Source: CAVRZJ01 sp964594125
GTDB lineage: Bacteria; Acidobacteriota; Thermoanaerobaculia; Thermoanaerobaculales; Thermoanaerobaculaceae
NCBI GenBank assembly: GCA_964594125.1
Contig: CAZQLL010000018.1
Span: 1 to 64,000 of the forward strand
Direction of reading: 5' to 3'
Length of the DNA stretch: 64,000 bases
The position numbers were made by a program, and so were the translations under genes. This document shows, piece by piece, positions 1-11,777 of this stretch; within the stretch, counting starts at the first letter, position 1; each line of letters begins with the position of its first letter. The notes under the pieces are model-generated. The model was not told the DNA's origin, did not search any database, and was given only the letters and a program-made list of their open reading frames with translations.

Positions 1-55
1 CCGCTGCGCGGTCGCTGCGCAGCCGCTGCGCGGTCGCTGCGCAGCCGCTGCGCGG
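1..55. repeat. 22-bp tandem repeat at the left edge
   Basis: Two complete identical 22-bp units (1-22 and 23-44) are followed by an 11-bp partial unit. Each unit is itself two near-identical 11-mers that differ mainly at the first base. The array is cut by the window edge, so its full length is unknown. It lies upstream of the repeat-rich secreted protein gene and has no obvious coding role. Confidence 0.75.
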
Positions 56-182
56 CCGCTCGCGTCGCGGGCTCGGCGCCTGGCGTTCAAAGTCTTGACG
101 ATCAGTGACGTGAGTCAGACCGTCCGGCCTGGCATCAGCACTGCACACTGCCTGGCAGCCCCACGGGGCTGGGAGGCTGGCG

Positions 183-3100
183 ATGGCACGGGCGACGCGT
201 TTTGTGGCGGTGGCGGCGGCGATCTGGGCGGTGGTAGCGGCGGTGGGGTTGGCGGGGTTCGCCGGTACCGACGTCTTCCTGCCGATGGTCGGGCGTAACC
301 CGGGCGTCCCGCTGTCGGTGTGGTACACCTCGGTGTGGATCTATAACCCCTCCGACACCGTGGCGGACGTGCGCTTCTCCTTCCTCGAGCGGGACAAGGT
401 CAACACCGCGCCGCTGTACTACGACCTCACCCTGCAGCCGGGCGAGTCGCGGCGGTACGAGGACGCGATGATGGAGCTTTTCGGGGTCAACGGGTGGGGA
501 GCGATCCGCGTCTATTCGCCGAACGCCAAGGTCGTCGCCAACGAGCGTTTTTTCAATCAGCTTCCCGGCGCCGGGGGCAACGACTCGCAGGGGCAGGACT
601 TTGCCGCCATGCCGCGGGCGTTCGCGATCGGAGCCGGCGAGCGCACCGCCGTCCTCGGCGTGTACCAGACGGTGCCGGCGGCGGACTCCGACTTCCGCTT
701 CAACTTCGGCTTCGTCGAAGTGACGGGCGCGAGTGCGAAGGTGCGGGTGACGCCGCTCGACGAGGCCGGGGCGGCGCTGGCGGCGGCGAAGGAGTACACC
801 ATCTCGGCGTACTCGCAGCGGCAGCTCGCGTTCAAGGACCACTTCCCGACGGTTTCGACGGAGAGCGCGCGGCTGGCGGTCGAGGTGGTGAGCGGGTCCG
901 GGCGGGTGCTGGTGTACGGGACAGGGATCGCTAACGGCTCACAGGACCCGACGACGTTCGAGATGCAGGTGGCCGAGCAGCAGGCCGCGGCGGGGGGGAT
1001 CGGCGAGGTCGAGGCGGGCGCCGGGCTGACCGGCGGCGGCGCGTCGAGCAAGGTCACGCTCGCGGTGGGCGCCGGCGCCGGGATCAGCGTCACCGCCGAC
1101 CAGGTGGCGATCGCCAGCGGCGGTGTTACCGGCGACATGCTGGCGCCCGGCTCGGTGGCGCCGGCGAAGATCCAGGCGTCGGCGACCGCGGGACAGGTGC
1201 TGATGACGGTGTCGGGCGCGGGCGCGGTGGGAGGCGAGGTGGGCCCGCTGGCGGCGGGTACCTCGGCGGCGTGGCAGACGCCGGCGTGGGGCGACGTCAA
1301 GGGCGTGACCGCCGGCACCGGTCTGACCGGCGGCGGCGCGAGCGGAGAGGTGACGGTGAGCGTTGCCGCCAACGGCATCGGCACCGAGCAGCTCGCGGAC
1401 GGGGCGGTGACGAGCACCAAGCTCGCCGACAACGCGGTCGGCGCGGCGAAGATCGCCGACGGCGCCGTAGGCAACGCCGATCTGGCGGACGGAGCGGTGA
1501 CCGACACGAAGGTGGCGAGCGGGATCGCGTACTCCAAGCTCACGGGCGCGCCGACCTCGCTGCCGCCCTCGGGCGCGGCCGGCGGCTCGCTTGCAGGGAC
1601 CTACCCGAACCCGACGCTGGCGGCTGACGCCGTGGGCGCAGCGCAGATCGCCTCCGGAGCCGTTGGCGCATCGGAGCTCGCCGATGGGGCCGTCGGCAAC
1701 GCCGACCTGGCCGATGGCGCCGTGACCGACGCCAAGGTGGCGACGGGCATTGCGTACACCAAGCTCTCCGGCGCGCCGACCTCGCTGCCGCCCTCGGGCG
1801 CCGCGGGCGGCTCGCTTGCAGGGACCTACCCGAACCCGACGCTTGCCCGCGACAGCGTGGCCGCGGTCAACATCGCAAGCGACGCGGTCGGAGCAGCCGA
1901 GATCGCGGACGGTTCCGTCGGCGCCCCGGAGATCACGGACGGTTCCGTCGGCGCGGCCGAGATCGCGGACGGCAGCGTGGGCAGCGCCAAGCTGGCCGAC
2001 GGGGCGGTGACGAACATCAAGGTCGCGACGGGTATCGAGTACTCCAAGCTGAAAGGCGCGCCGACCTCGCTGCCGCCGTCGGGGGAAGCCGGAGGGGCGT
2101 TGTCCGGAACCTACCCCAACCCGGGCCTGGGGCGTGACTCAGTCACGGCGTATCAAATTGCGATGGACGCGGTTGGCGCCGCAGAGATCGCTGCGGACGC
2201 CGTCGGTGCGGGCGAAATCGCTACGGGGGCCGTGGGTGGCGCCGAGCTGGCCGACGGTGCGGTCACGGACGTCAAGGTAGCGAGCGGCATCGCGTACTCA
2301 AAGCTCACTGGGGCGCCGACATCGCTGCCGCCGTCGGGAGCGGCGGGAGGCGACCTCGTGGGCACCTACCCGAACCCGACGATCGGCACGGGGAAAGTCG
2401 GGAGCACGGAGATCGCCGACGGGGCGGTCACCGATGCGAAGGTGGCAAGTGGCATCGCGTACACGAAACTCAGTGGTGCCCCCTCGTCGCTGCCGCCGTC
2501 CGGCACGGCCGGCGGCGACCTGACCGGGACGTTCCCGAATCCGACGATTGCGGCGCTCGCCGTTACCAGCGCCAAGCTTGCGGACAGCTCCGTCACGGCT
2601 GCGAAAATCGCCGCCGCCGCGGTCGGCGCCTCTGAGATCGCCAGCGACGCGGTCGGGTCCGCTGAGATTGCCGCGAACGCGGTCGGCGCAGACGAGATCG
2701 AGGCAAACGGTGTTGGCGCCGACGAGATCGCCACCAACGCGGTTGGCAGCGCGGAGATCGCGGCGTCGGCCGTGACGAGCTCCGAGCTCGCTGACAGCGC
2801 AGTAGTCAAGGCGAAGGTGGCCGCCACCGGAGGCACGAGCGGGCAGGTGCTCGGGACTGACGGCTCCGGTCTGCGTTGGCAGGACGATGGGCTCACGCTG
2901 CCCTACGACGAGAGTTACGACTCGGGTTTCAGAGCGGCCTTCAAGGTCACGAACACCGGAGCCAGCAACGCGTTCAGCGGGATAGCGGGAGGCTGGGTCC
3001 TCTACGGAGAAGGGGCCGGCACCTACATCAACAACTCCAGCACCTCTGCCTGGGCGAAGACCGCCTCGTCCACCTACAAGATCCAGGGCAGCGGGACGGT

Positions 3101-4034
3101 GAGCTTCGTGCAGAATCACCCCGATGACCCGGGCGCGGTGATCGTCTATGCCGCTCCGGAGGGCGACGAGGTGGCTACCTACAACCGCGGCAGCGCGAGG
3201 CTCGTCGGCGGGCAGGCCCGCGTTGCACTTGGCGAGACGTTCAAGTGGGTCACCAACCCGGACCTCGGCCTCACAGCGTACCTGACGCCGGTCGGACGCT
3301 GGTGCGACCTTTACGTCGCAGCCAAGGACACCGACGAGCTGCTGGTCAAGAGCCGCGACGGCTCCGACTGCACTTTCGACTACCTGGTGTACGGCCTGCG
3401 GATCGGCTTCGAGGAATCGACGATCGTGCAGGAGAAAGAGCAGCAGGCGTACATCCCCTCGTTCAAGTCGCACCGGGAGCTGGTTGCAAGGCATTCCGAG
3501 CTTGCCCGCTTCACCGCACTCTCGCGTTTCGCGGCAGAGCGCGCGACGCTCGGGCAGGTGTCGGCACTCGACACCTCCCGTGCCGACCGGCTCAAGGCTG
3601 CGATCCACGAGTTCGACCCCGTGGTCGACCGGATCGACAGTCAGGAAAGCAGGGCTGACGCTGCAGCGGCGGCGAGCGGGGCTGACGAGACGCAACACGT
3701 GGCGGAAGCGCGGCCGCTCGTCGTCGAGCGGGCCACCGCCCCGGCGATTCCCGATGGCGCCTCGGCACCGCGGACTCACCTGATCCACTCGGCATCCGAG
3801 CGCCAGGTCTGGACCGGCCGGGTGACCCTGGACGACATCGGCACTGCGGTGGTGGAGCTGCCCGCCGGTGTGGACGCGGAGAGCCTTGACCTCGCTTACC
3901 AGCTCACCTGCGTCGGTGGCTTCGCGCCGGTGTACGTCGACGACGGCGCAGAAGCGGGACGCTTCTCGATCGCGGGAGGTCGTCCAGGGCTGCGCGTGTC
4001 GTGGCAGGTCACCGGCACGCGCCGGGTCGAGTAG
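183..4034 (+). CDS. Secreted surface protein with tail-fibre-like repeats
   Basis: The 1283-residue protein starts at an ATG 6 nt after a GGGAGG ribosome site. It has a signal peptide-like N-terminus (about residues 1-28, Ala/Val-rich core). Residues about 30-270 form a beta-rich domain seen in exported acidobacterial-type proteins (inference). Residues about 280-900 are low-complexity repeats: five copies of a segment with core GAPTSLPPSG and GTYPNP, separated by runs of about ten residues of the pattern G-A-x-E-I-A-D-G-S-V. Such repeats are known from phage tail fibres and other trimeric beta-helical stalks. The tail (about 900-1283) has no S74 intramolecular chaperone motif that I can see. 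It is probably a cell-surface or secreted fibrous protein of unknown partner. The neighbours are not phage genes. Confidence 0.8.
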   Translation: MARATRFVAVAAAIWAVVAAVGLAGFAGTDVFLPMVGRNPGVPLSVWYTSVWIYNPSDTVADVRFSFLERDKVNTAPLYYDLTLQPGESRRYEDAMMELFGVNGWGAIRVYSPNAKVVANERFFNQLPGAGGNDSQGQDFAAMPRAFAIGAGERTAVLGVYQTVPAADSDFRFNFGFVEVTGASAKVRVTPLDEAGAALAAAKEYTISAYSQRQLAFKDHFPTVSTESARLAVEVVSGSGRVLVYGTGIANGSQDPTTFEMQVAEQQAAAGGIGEVEAGAGLTGGGASSKVTLAVGAGAGISVTADQVAIASGGVTGDMLAPGSVAPAKIQASATAGQVLMTVSGAGAVGGEVGPLAAGTSAAWQTPAWGDVKGVTAGTGLTGGGASGEVTVSVAANGIGTEQLADGAVTSTKLADNAVGAAKIADGAVGNADLADGAVTDTKVASGIAYSKLTGAPTSLPPSGAAGGSLAGTYPNPTLAADAVGAAQIASGAVGASELADGAVGNADLADGAVTDAKVATGIAYTKLSGAPTSLPPSGAAGGSLAGTYPNPTLARDSVAAVNIASDAVGAAEIADGSVGAPEITDGSVGAAEIADGSVGSAKLADGAVTNIKVATGIEYSKLKGAPTSLPPSGEAGGALSGTYPNPGLGRDSVTAYQIAMDAVGAAEIAADAVGAGEIATGAVGGAELADGAVTDVKVASGIAYSKLTGAPTSLPPSGAAGGDLVGTYPNPTIGTGKVGSTEIADGAVTDAKVASGIAYTKLSGAPSSLPPSGTAGGDLTGTFPNPTIAALAVTSAKLADSSVTAAKIAAAAVGASEIASDAVGSAEIAANAVGADEIEANGVGADEIATNAVGSAEIAASAVTSSELADSAVVKAKVAATGGTSGQVLGTDGSGLRWQDDGLTLPYDESYDSGFRAAFKVTNTGASNAFSGIAGGWVLYGEGAGTYINNSSTSAWAKTASSTYKIQGSGTVSFVQNHPDDPGAVIVYAAPEGDEVATYNRGSARLVGGQARVALGETFKWVTNPDLGLTAYLTPVGRWCDLYVAAKDTDELLVKSRDGSDCTFDYLVYGLRIGFEESTIVQEKEQQAYIPSFKSHRELVARHSELARFTALSRFAAERATLGQVSALDTSRADRLKAAIHEFDPVVDRIDSQESRADAAAAASGADETQHVAEARPLVVERATAPAIPDGASAPRTHLIHSASERQVWTGRVTLDDIGTAVVELPAGVDAESLDLAYQLTCVGGFAPVYVDDGAEAGRFSIAGGRPGLRVSWQVTGTRRVE
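1508..2551 (+). repeat. Direct repeats encoding five stalk units
   Basis: Five imperfect direct repeats within the surface-protein gene each encode a segment with the core GAPTSLPPSG and GTYPNP motifs. They are separated by short units encoding G-A-x-E-I-A-D-G-S-V. Copies one and two are nearly identical and later copies diverge, as expected for recent internal duplication. Repeat number could vary between strains (inference). Confidence 0.8.
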
Positions 4035-4078
4035 TGTGGTCGCGACACGCCGCAGGCACCGGCGAGGAGCGGTGTACG

Positions 4079-5867
<1,789 letters not shown>

Positions 5868-5884
<17 letters not shown>

Positions 5885-8800
5885 CCAGCAGCCGCTCGGC
5901 CTCAGCTCGGAGCTCGCCGAGCTCCGTCGCAATGTTGGGGTTGATGGTGAGCGCGTCGGCGAGCGCCGCGAGCGCGGCGCGCGCGGCGCGCTCGCGCTCG
6001 GTCCCCGCCGACTCCCGGGCCCGCTGCAGGTGGAGCCGGGCGCGCAGCTCGCGCACCTCGCCGCTGGTCGGAATCGCTCGCTGCGCCTCGGCGAGGGCGC
6101 GCAGGCCGGCCTCGACCTCTCCCCGCCAGCGGCAGCCGGTCTTCACGCACGCCTCGGCGCGTAGCGCGTGCACCTTCGCCGTGTAGATGTGCACGAGGCC
6201 GCTCGCCGGGTTGAGAGCGCGGGAGCGCGCCAGCGCGGCGTCTGCGGCGGTCAGGAACACCTCGACCGGCTCGCTGCGCACCAGCGCGACACGCGCCGCG
6301 AGCAGCTCGGCGCGCGCCACCTGGTTGAAGTTGCCGGCGTCGGCGGGGTCTGCGGCCACCGCTGCCGCGGCCATTCGCCGCGCCCGCTCGGCGATCGGCG
6401 CCGCGTCCTGGCCGCGCTCCAGCGCGTCGCGGCCCATCGCGTCGAGCAGCCTTACCGCGTTGAAATAGGCGGTGGAGTAGCCGGGGTACAGCTCGATCGA
6501 GCGCGCGAACCAGCGCTCCGCCTCACGGCGGGCGGGCGTCGGGTCCTCACCGACTGCCGCGGCCGCGGTCGCGAGCGCGTCGTAGGCGACGCCGATCGCG
6601 CTCGGGGCCGGCTTGAGCGCGGGGTTGAGGCCGAGCGCGGTGCGGTAGCCGACGATTGCCGCCTGCAGCGCCGGGCGCGGATCGTCGCCGTGCCGCTCGG
6701 CCCAATCGGCTTCCGACCACGAGATCACGGCGCTGGCGTAATGGGCGCTGGCCAGTGTCGGGTCGATGGCGATGGCCGCTTCGGCGCCGCGGGCCGCCTC
6801 GGCAAGCAGAGGCCGCGGGTCGCGCCCAAACTCGCGCTCTTCCTGCGCCGCGCTGCGCAGGGCGGTGGCGCGGAACGAGTGGACCTGGGCGGCGAACGGG
6901 TCGAGCGCCAGCGCCTCGTCGTAGGCGGCCACCGCCTTCGCCGCCCATTCCCGCCCTTCGCGGCCGCCCTTGCGCGCCCGCTCGGCTTGCAGCGAGCACG
7001 CCTGCGCGAGCACGGTGTGCGCGCGCGCCGAGCGGGGGTCGCACTGCAGCGCTGCTTCGGCCTCGGCGACCGCGGCGTCGGCCGCGGCGGCCGCGTCCTG
7101 GCCGCTCCCGAGCCGGTAGCTCGCGACGTCGACGTACGCCGTGGCCATGTCGCATCGAGGGGCGACGTCGTCGGGGTCGATCGCGAGCGCCGTCTCCGCC
7201 GCCTCCCGGACGCGAGGCAGGAACGGCTCGGGCGAACCGCCGGTTGCAACCGCCAGCTTGAGCAGGCGTAGGTGCCGCGCGCACTCGCCGGCGCGGCTTG
7301 CGGGGTCGCTGCGCGCGACCGCCGCGGCGCGAGCGAACGCGGCGCCGGCCGCGGCAAGGGCGCGGCCGGCGCCCGTGAGCTCGCCGGAGTTGGCGAGCGC
7401 CAAGGCGCGGGCGAGCCAGGTCTCTCCCTCGAGACGGTGCGCTTCGTACAGCCACGGCCGCCCGGCGGCGGCCGCGCGCGCGCCGGCGACGGCGTCGTCC
7501 CACCGCTCCTCGATCAGGGCAATGAGCGCCGTCACGTACGCAGGCGACGTGGCAGTGGCGCCGGCGCCGTCGAGCAGGCGCGCAAGCGCGGGGTCACGCA
7601 GTGTGCGCGCGAGCTGCCGCTCCCGCGACTGGCGCAGCTCGGCGCTCGATATGCCCCGGGCCTCGTACAGGCGCTGCTGAAATGTCATCGCGAGCGCCTG
7701 GCCGAGGGCGGCCGCCACGTCCGGCTGCCGATAGCCTGCCGCCCATGCCGACTCGAGCTGCTCGCGCGCCTTCACTGCGTCGCCGAGGGCGAGCCAGCCA
7801 CGCCCCTGCGCGTACGCTGCCGGGCCGGTCGCGAGCGCGCCGATCTCCCCCGCCTGGCGGGCGATGTCGTCGATGCGCCGCCGCACCTCGGCCCGCTCCG
7901 GGCGCACGTCGTGCGCCGGCAGCATCGCCGAGTAGCGAGCCAGCGACTCGAGCACCGCAGCCTCCTCGCCGAAGCGGCGGGCGAGCGCGGCCTGCTCGCG
8001 GCCGCGCAGCGTGGTGTGCGCGAGCAGGCCGGCGAGCGCGAGCAGCGCCGCCGCGGCGGTGGCGGCCGCGGTGGCCAGGCGGGGGTGGCGGCGCGCCGAC
8101 TTTCCGAGCCGCCGCAGCGCGCTCGTCGGGAGCGCCGCGACCGGCAGGCCGGCAAGGTGGCGCTTGAGGTCGTCGGCGAGCTCGCGGGCGGTGCCGTAGC
8201 GCCGCTCGGGCTCCTTCTCGAGGCAGCGGCCGATGATCGCCCGCAGGTCGCGCGGTAGCCGCGGCAGACTCGGAAAGCGAACCTCGTCCTCGAGCACGCG
8301 GACCAGCACCTCGAGTGACGAGCCGGTGTCGAACGGGCGCCTGCCGACGGCCAGCTCGAACAGCGTCACGCCGAGCGCCCAGACGTCGGCGCGCCAGTCG
8401 GTGCGCTCCGCCGCGCCGCGCACCTGCTCCGGCGCCATGTAGTACGGCGTGCCGGCGACGCCCTGCACCATGCTCGCCGCGGCGTCGAGATCGCGCACCA
8501 GACCGAAGTCGACGACCCACGCCTTCCAGCCGCCGTCGGTCCGCCGTGCGAGCATGATGTTGCCGGGCTTCAGGTCGCCGTGGACGAGACCGCAGCGGTG
8601 CGCCGCGTGCACGCCCTCGGCGGCCTGGGCGACGATGCCGAGCTTCTCCGTCAGCGTGAGGCTCCAGGCGGCGCGGTTGAGCGTGACACCGCCGATCAGG
8701 TGCATGGCGATGTAGACGTGCTCGCCGCTCTCGCCGGCGTCGTAGACGCGGCAGACGTTGTCGTGGTCGACACGTCCCTGCGCTCGCGCCTCGCGTAGCA

Positions 8801-9071
8801 GGCGCTCGGCCGGTAACGAGCCGTCGCGCCGGATCAGCTTGAGGGCCACGTCCCGCTGCAGCACGCGGTCGAAGGCGCGGTGGACACGGCCCATGCCGCC
8901 CCGGCCCACCAGCTCGCCGACCTCGTAGCGGTCGGCGATGATGCTGGCCGGTGTCGTCGGAGCTGCCGTGCCTCCGACCGAACCGCCGAGGGTGGCGGTT
9001 GGCGGTTCCTCCGCGCCGCACTCCCGGCCGACGCGATCGATGGGCGGGAACCGATCGGTTACGTTCGCCAT
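5868..9071 (-). CDS. PknB-type Ser/Thr kinase with TM segment and TPR tail
   Basis: The 1067-residue protein has an N-terminal kinase domain (about 48-310): glycine loop GRGGMG 56-61, ATP lysine 78, catalytic loop HGDLKPGN 164-171, DFG 188-190 and APE 213-215. The usual Arg before the catalytic Asp is Gly, so it is a non-RD kinase. A single membrane helix lies at about 331-351. The rest (about 400-1060) is Ala-rich TPR-like helical repeats. The kinase is probably cytoplasmic with an external TPR scaffold. It overlaps the FHA regulator gene tail to tail by 17 bp, which makes the two candidate partners (inference). Its upstream region (9072-9130) separates it from glgP. Confidence 0.93.
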
Positions 9072-9130
9072 GCGATGTCACGGAATGCTACCACCCCTGG
9101 CGACGTTGCCCTGGCCCCTCGTCCCTGAAC

Positions 9131-11689
9131 CTACGCCCAGGCGATCAGCCCGGTTGCGTGCGGGTGGCCGAGGTCCTCGTGGCGGGGCAGCACGCGCACG
9201 GTGAACCCGCGCAGACCGCTGGCGGAGCAGGGCAGGAGCCCGGCGAACACCAGCGAACCGTCGCTCGCCGTCTCGCGGTAGGCCAGGGGAACGAGCTCGA
9301 CGCCGACGATCTCCTGGCGGTCGTCGACGTGTCCCGCGTAGGCTTGGACGCTCAGGTCGGCCGCTGTGAGCTTCCCGGCCGCGACGCGTGCCCGCACCTC
9401 GAACGAGCCGCCGACGCGCGGGTCGGCGGGGACGTCGGCCTCGACCGCCGCGACCCGGACCTCGCGCCACGCCTTGTGCACCTTGCCGCGCCAGCGGGCG
9501 AGCGCCTTGGCGCGTTTGTAGCCGTTCTCCTCCAGGCGCTGGCGGCGCCTGAGCGCCGGCAGGTAGGCCTCGTCGACGTACTGGTGGACCATGCGGTTGG
9601 TGTTGAACGTGGGACACAGCATCTGCATCGAGCGGCGCATCATCGCGATCCAGCCGCGCGGCAGGGTGTTGCCGCCGCGCTCGTAGAACAGCGGCACCAC
9701 CTCGCGCTCGAGCAGCCCGTAGAGCGCGCCGGCCTCGATGCGGTCCTGGTACTCCTGGTCGGCCAGCTCCTCGCCGGCGCCGATCGCCCAGCCGCAGTCG
9801 GGCGTGTACGCCTCGTCCCACCAGCCGTCGAGCACCGAGAGGTTGAGGACGCCGTTGAACGCCGCTTTCATGCCGCTGGTGCCGGACGCCTCGCGCGGGC
9901 GGCGCGGCGTGTTCAGCCACACGTCGCACCCCTGCACGAGGTAGCGCGCGACGACCATGTCGTAGTCCTCGATGAAGACGATGCGCCGCCGCAGCTCGGG
10001 GCGCGCCGCGAGCTGGACGATGTCGCGGATGAAGGCCTTGCCGGCGTCGTCGCGCGGGTGCGCCTTGCCGGCGAAGATCACCTGCACCGGCCTCCCTGGG
10101 GCGTTGAGGATGCGGGCCAGGCGGTCGGGGTCGCGGAGCAGCAGCGTCGCCCGCTTGTAGGTCGCGAAGCGGCGGGCGAAGCCGATCGTCAGCGCCTCCG
10201 GGTCGAGCGCCTCCTCCGCCTGTGCCAGCTCGGCCGCCCCGGCGCCGCGGCGGCGGAGCTGCTCGACCAGCCGGCGGCGGGCGTAGGCCACCAGCCGCTC
10301 GCGCCGGCGCTCGTGCGTCCGCCACAGCTCCTCGCCGGGGATCTGCTGCACCCCCTGCCAGACGCGGGTGTCTCCCGGCTCCTCGGCCCACCGTGGGCCG
10401 AGGTAGCGGTCGTACAGCGTCCGCATGTCGTCGGAGATCCACGACCCCGGATGGACGCCGTTGGTGATGTGCGCGATCGGCAGCTCCTCGGTCGGCACTC
10501 CCGGCCACAGGTCGTGCCACATCGCCCGCGACACCGCGCCGTGCAGCCGGCTGACGCCGTTGACGTAGCCGGCGGAGCGGATCGCGGTGACCGCCATGTT
10601 GAGCGGCTCGCCGGCGTCGTCGCGGTGGATCCGGCCGTGCGAGAGCAGGAACTCCCGGCTGGCGCCGAGCGTGAGCAGGTACGAGCCGAGGTAGCGTTCG
10701 ACGAGGTCGGGCGGGAACACGTCCATACCGGCCGGCACCGGCGTGTGCGTGGTGAACACGGTGGTGGCGACGACGATCTCCCACGCCTCCGCCAGCGACA
10801 GGGCGTGGAGGCTCATCAGCCTCCCGAGGCGCTCGATCGCGACGAACGCGGAGTGCCCCTCGTTCATGTGGCAGACGCGGGCGCGCAGGCCGAGCGCGTC
10901 GAGCGCCCGCATGCCGCCGATGCCGAGCACGACCTCCTGGCGGATGCGCGTCTCGGTGTCGCCGCCGTACAGCTCGTCGGTGACGTCCTGGAGGTCGCGC
11001 GGGTTCTCCGCGAGGTTGGTGTCGAGCAGCACGAGCAGCGTGCGGCCGACCTGCACCTTCCACGGCTTGACCAGCGCCTGGCGGCCGCCGAGGTCGAGCG
11101 CGATGCGCAGCTCCTGCCCGCTCGCGTCGGCGAACGGGCGCAGCGGCAGCGTCGAGAAGTCGTTGACCGGGTAGCGCTCCTGCTGCCACCCCTCGGGGCT
11201 CAGGTACTGGCGGAAGTACCCCTTCTGGTAGAGCAGGCCGACGCCGACCAGCGGCACGCCGAGCTCGCTCGCCGACTTCAGGTGGTCGCCGGCAAGCATG
11301 CCGAGGCCGCCGGAGTAGATCGGCAGGCACTCGCTGAGGCCGAACTCCATCGAGAAGTACGCCGCCAGCGGCGGTCCGGCCGCGCCGTGCCGCTTCGTGT
11401 ACCACGTCCCGGCGCCGCCCATGTACGCGTCGAGATCGGCGCGGACGCGGTCGAGATGGGCGACGAACGCGTCGTCCTGCGCCAGCTCCGCGAGCCGCTC
11501 CTGCGGCGCGCTGCCGAGCACCAGCAGGGGGTTGTGGCCGCAGCGCTCCCAGAGGTCGTGGCCGATGCGGCGGAACAGCGCGATCGACTCGTGGTCCCAC
11601 GACCAGCGCAGGTTGAAGGCGATCTCCTCGAGGGGGCGCAGCCGCTCCGGCAGCGCTGCGCGCACCTGGAAGCTCCGGACGGGTCGCAT
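9131..11689 (-). CDS. glgP: Alpha-glucan (glycogen) phosphorylase, GT35
   Basis: The 852-residue enzyme phosphorolyses alpha-1,4-glucan to glucose 1-phosphate. The start at 11689 follows a GGAGGT ribosome site with a 6-nt spacer; the frame is open 27 codons further but without a ribosome site. The N-terminus resembles the DUF3417 segment of the short bacterial AgpA-type phosphorylases. The PLP-binding motif SGTSGMK places the Schiff-base lysine at 608. It is shorter than this type's plant and animal relatives in the regulatory N-terminus. It shares the region with a beta-phosphoglucomutase-like HAD and a large GH13, consistent with storage-glucan turnover. A TATGCT -10-like box lies at 11741-11746. 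Confidence 0.93.
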   Translation of the reverse strand: MRPVRSFQVRAALPERLRPLEEIAFNLRWSWDHESIALFRRIGHDLWERCGHNPLLVLGSAPQERLAELAQDDAFVAHLDRVRADLDAYMGGAGTWYTKRHGAAGPPLAAYFSMEFGLSECLPIYSGGLGMLAGDHLKSASELGVPLVGVGLLYQKGYFRQYLSPEGWQQERYPVNDFSTLPLRPFADASGQELRIALDLGGRQALVKPWKVQVGRTLLVLLDTNLAENPRDLQDVTDELYGGDTETRIRQEVVLGIGGMRALDALGLRARVCHMNEGHSAFVAIERLGRLMSLHALSLAEAWEIVVATTVFTTHTPVPAGMDVFPPDLVERYLGSYLLTLGASREFLLSHGRIHRDDAGEPLNMAVTAIRSAGYVNGVSRLHGAVSRAMWHDLWPGVPTEELPIAHITNGVHPGSWISDDMRTLYDRYLGPRWAEEPGDTRVWQGVQQIPGEELWRTHERRRERLVAYARRRLVEQLRRRGAGAAELAQAEEALDPEALTIGFARRFATYKRATLLLRDPDRLARILNAPGRPVQVIFAGKAHPRDDAGKAFIRDIVQLAARPELRRRIVFIEDYDMVVARYLVQGCDVWLNTPRRPREASGTSGMKAAFNGVLNLSVLDGWWDEAYTPDCGWAIGAGEELADQEYQDRIEAGALYGLLEREVVPLFYERGGNTLPRGWIAMMRRSMQMLCPTFNTNRMVHQYVDEAYLPALRRRQRLEENGYKRAKALARWRGKVHKAWREVRVAAVEADVPADPRVGGSFEVRARVAAGKLTAADLSVQAYAGHVDDRQEIVGVELVPLAYRETASDGSLVFAGLLPCSASGLRGFTVRVLPRHEDLGHPHATGLIAWA

Positions 11690-11777
11690 CGACGCACCTC
11701 CAAGCAGCAGCCACGATGGTCCGCTCGCGACGTCCTTTGCAGCATAGGACGAGAGCAGCCCGAGTGCCACCGCCTTG

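Noticed and set aside
95..100. TTGACG as a -35 box for the first gene
   Set aside because: No acceptable -10 hexamer at normal spacing.
1508..2551. CRISPR-like regular repeats
   Set aside because: The repeats are coding, imperfect and translate into a consistent protein stalk. There are no unique spacers of constant length and no cas genes.
183..4034. Prophage remnant
   Set aside because: Only the stalk repeats look phage-like. There is no capsid, terminase, baseplate, integrase or attachment site in the window.
9078..11714. 878-codon minus-strand frame overlapping glgP
   Set aside because: It is the +1-shifted shadow of glgP, with Arg/Pro-rich sequence and no domain.
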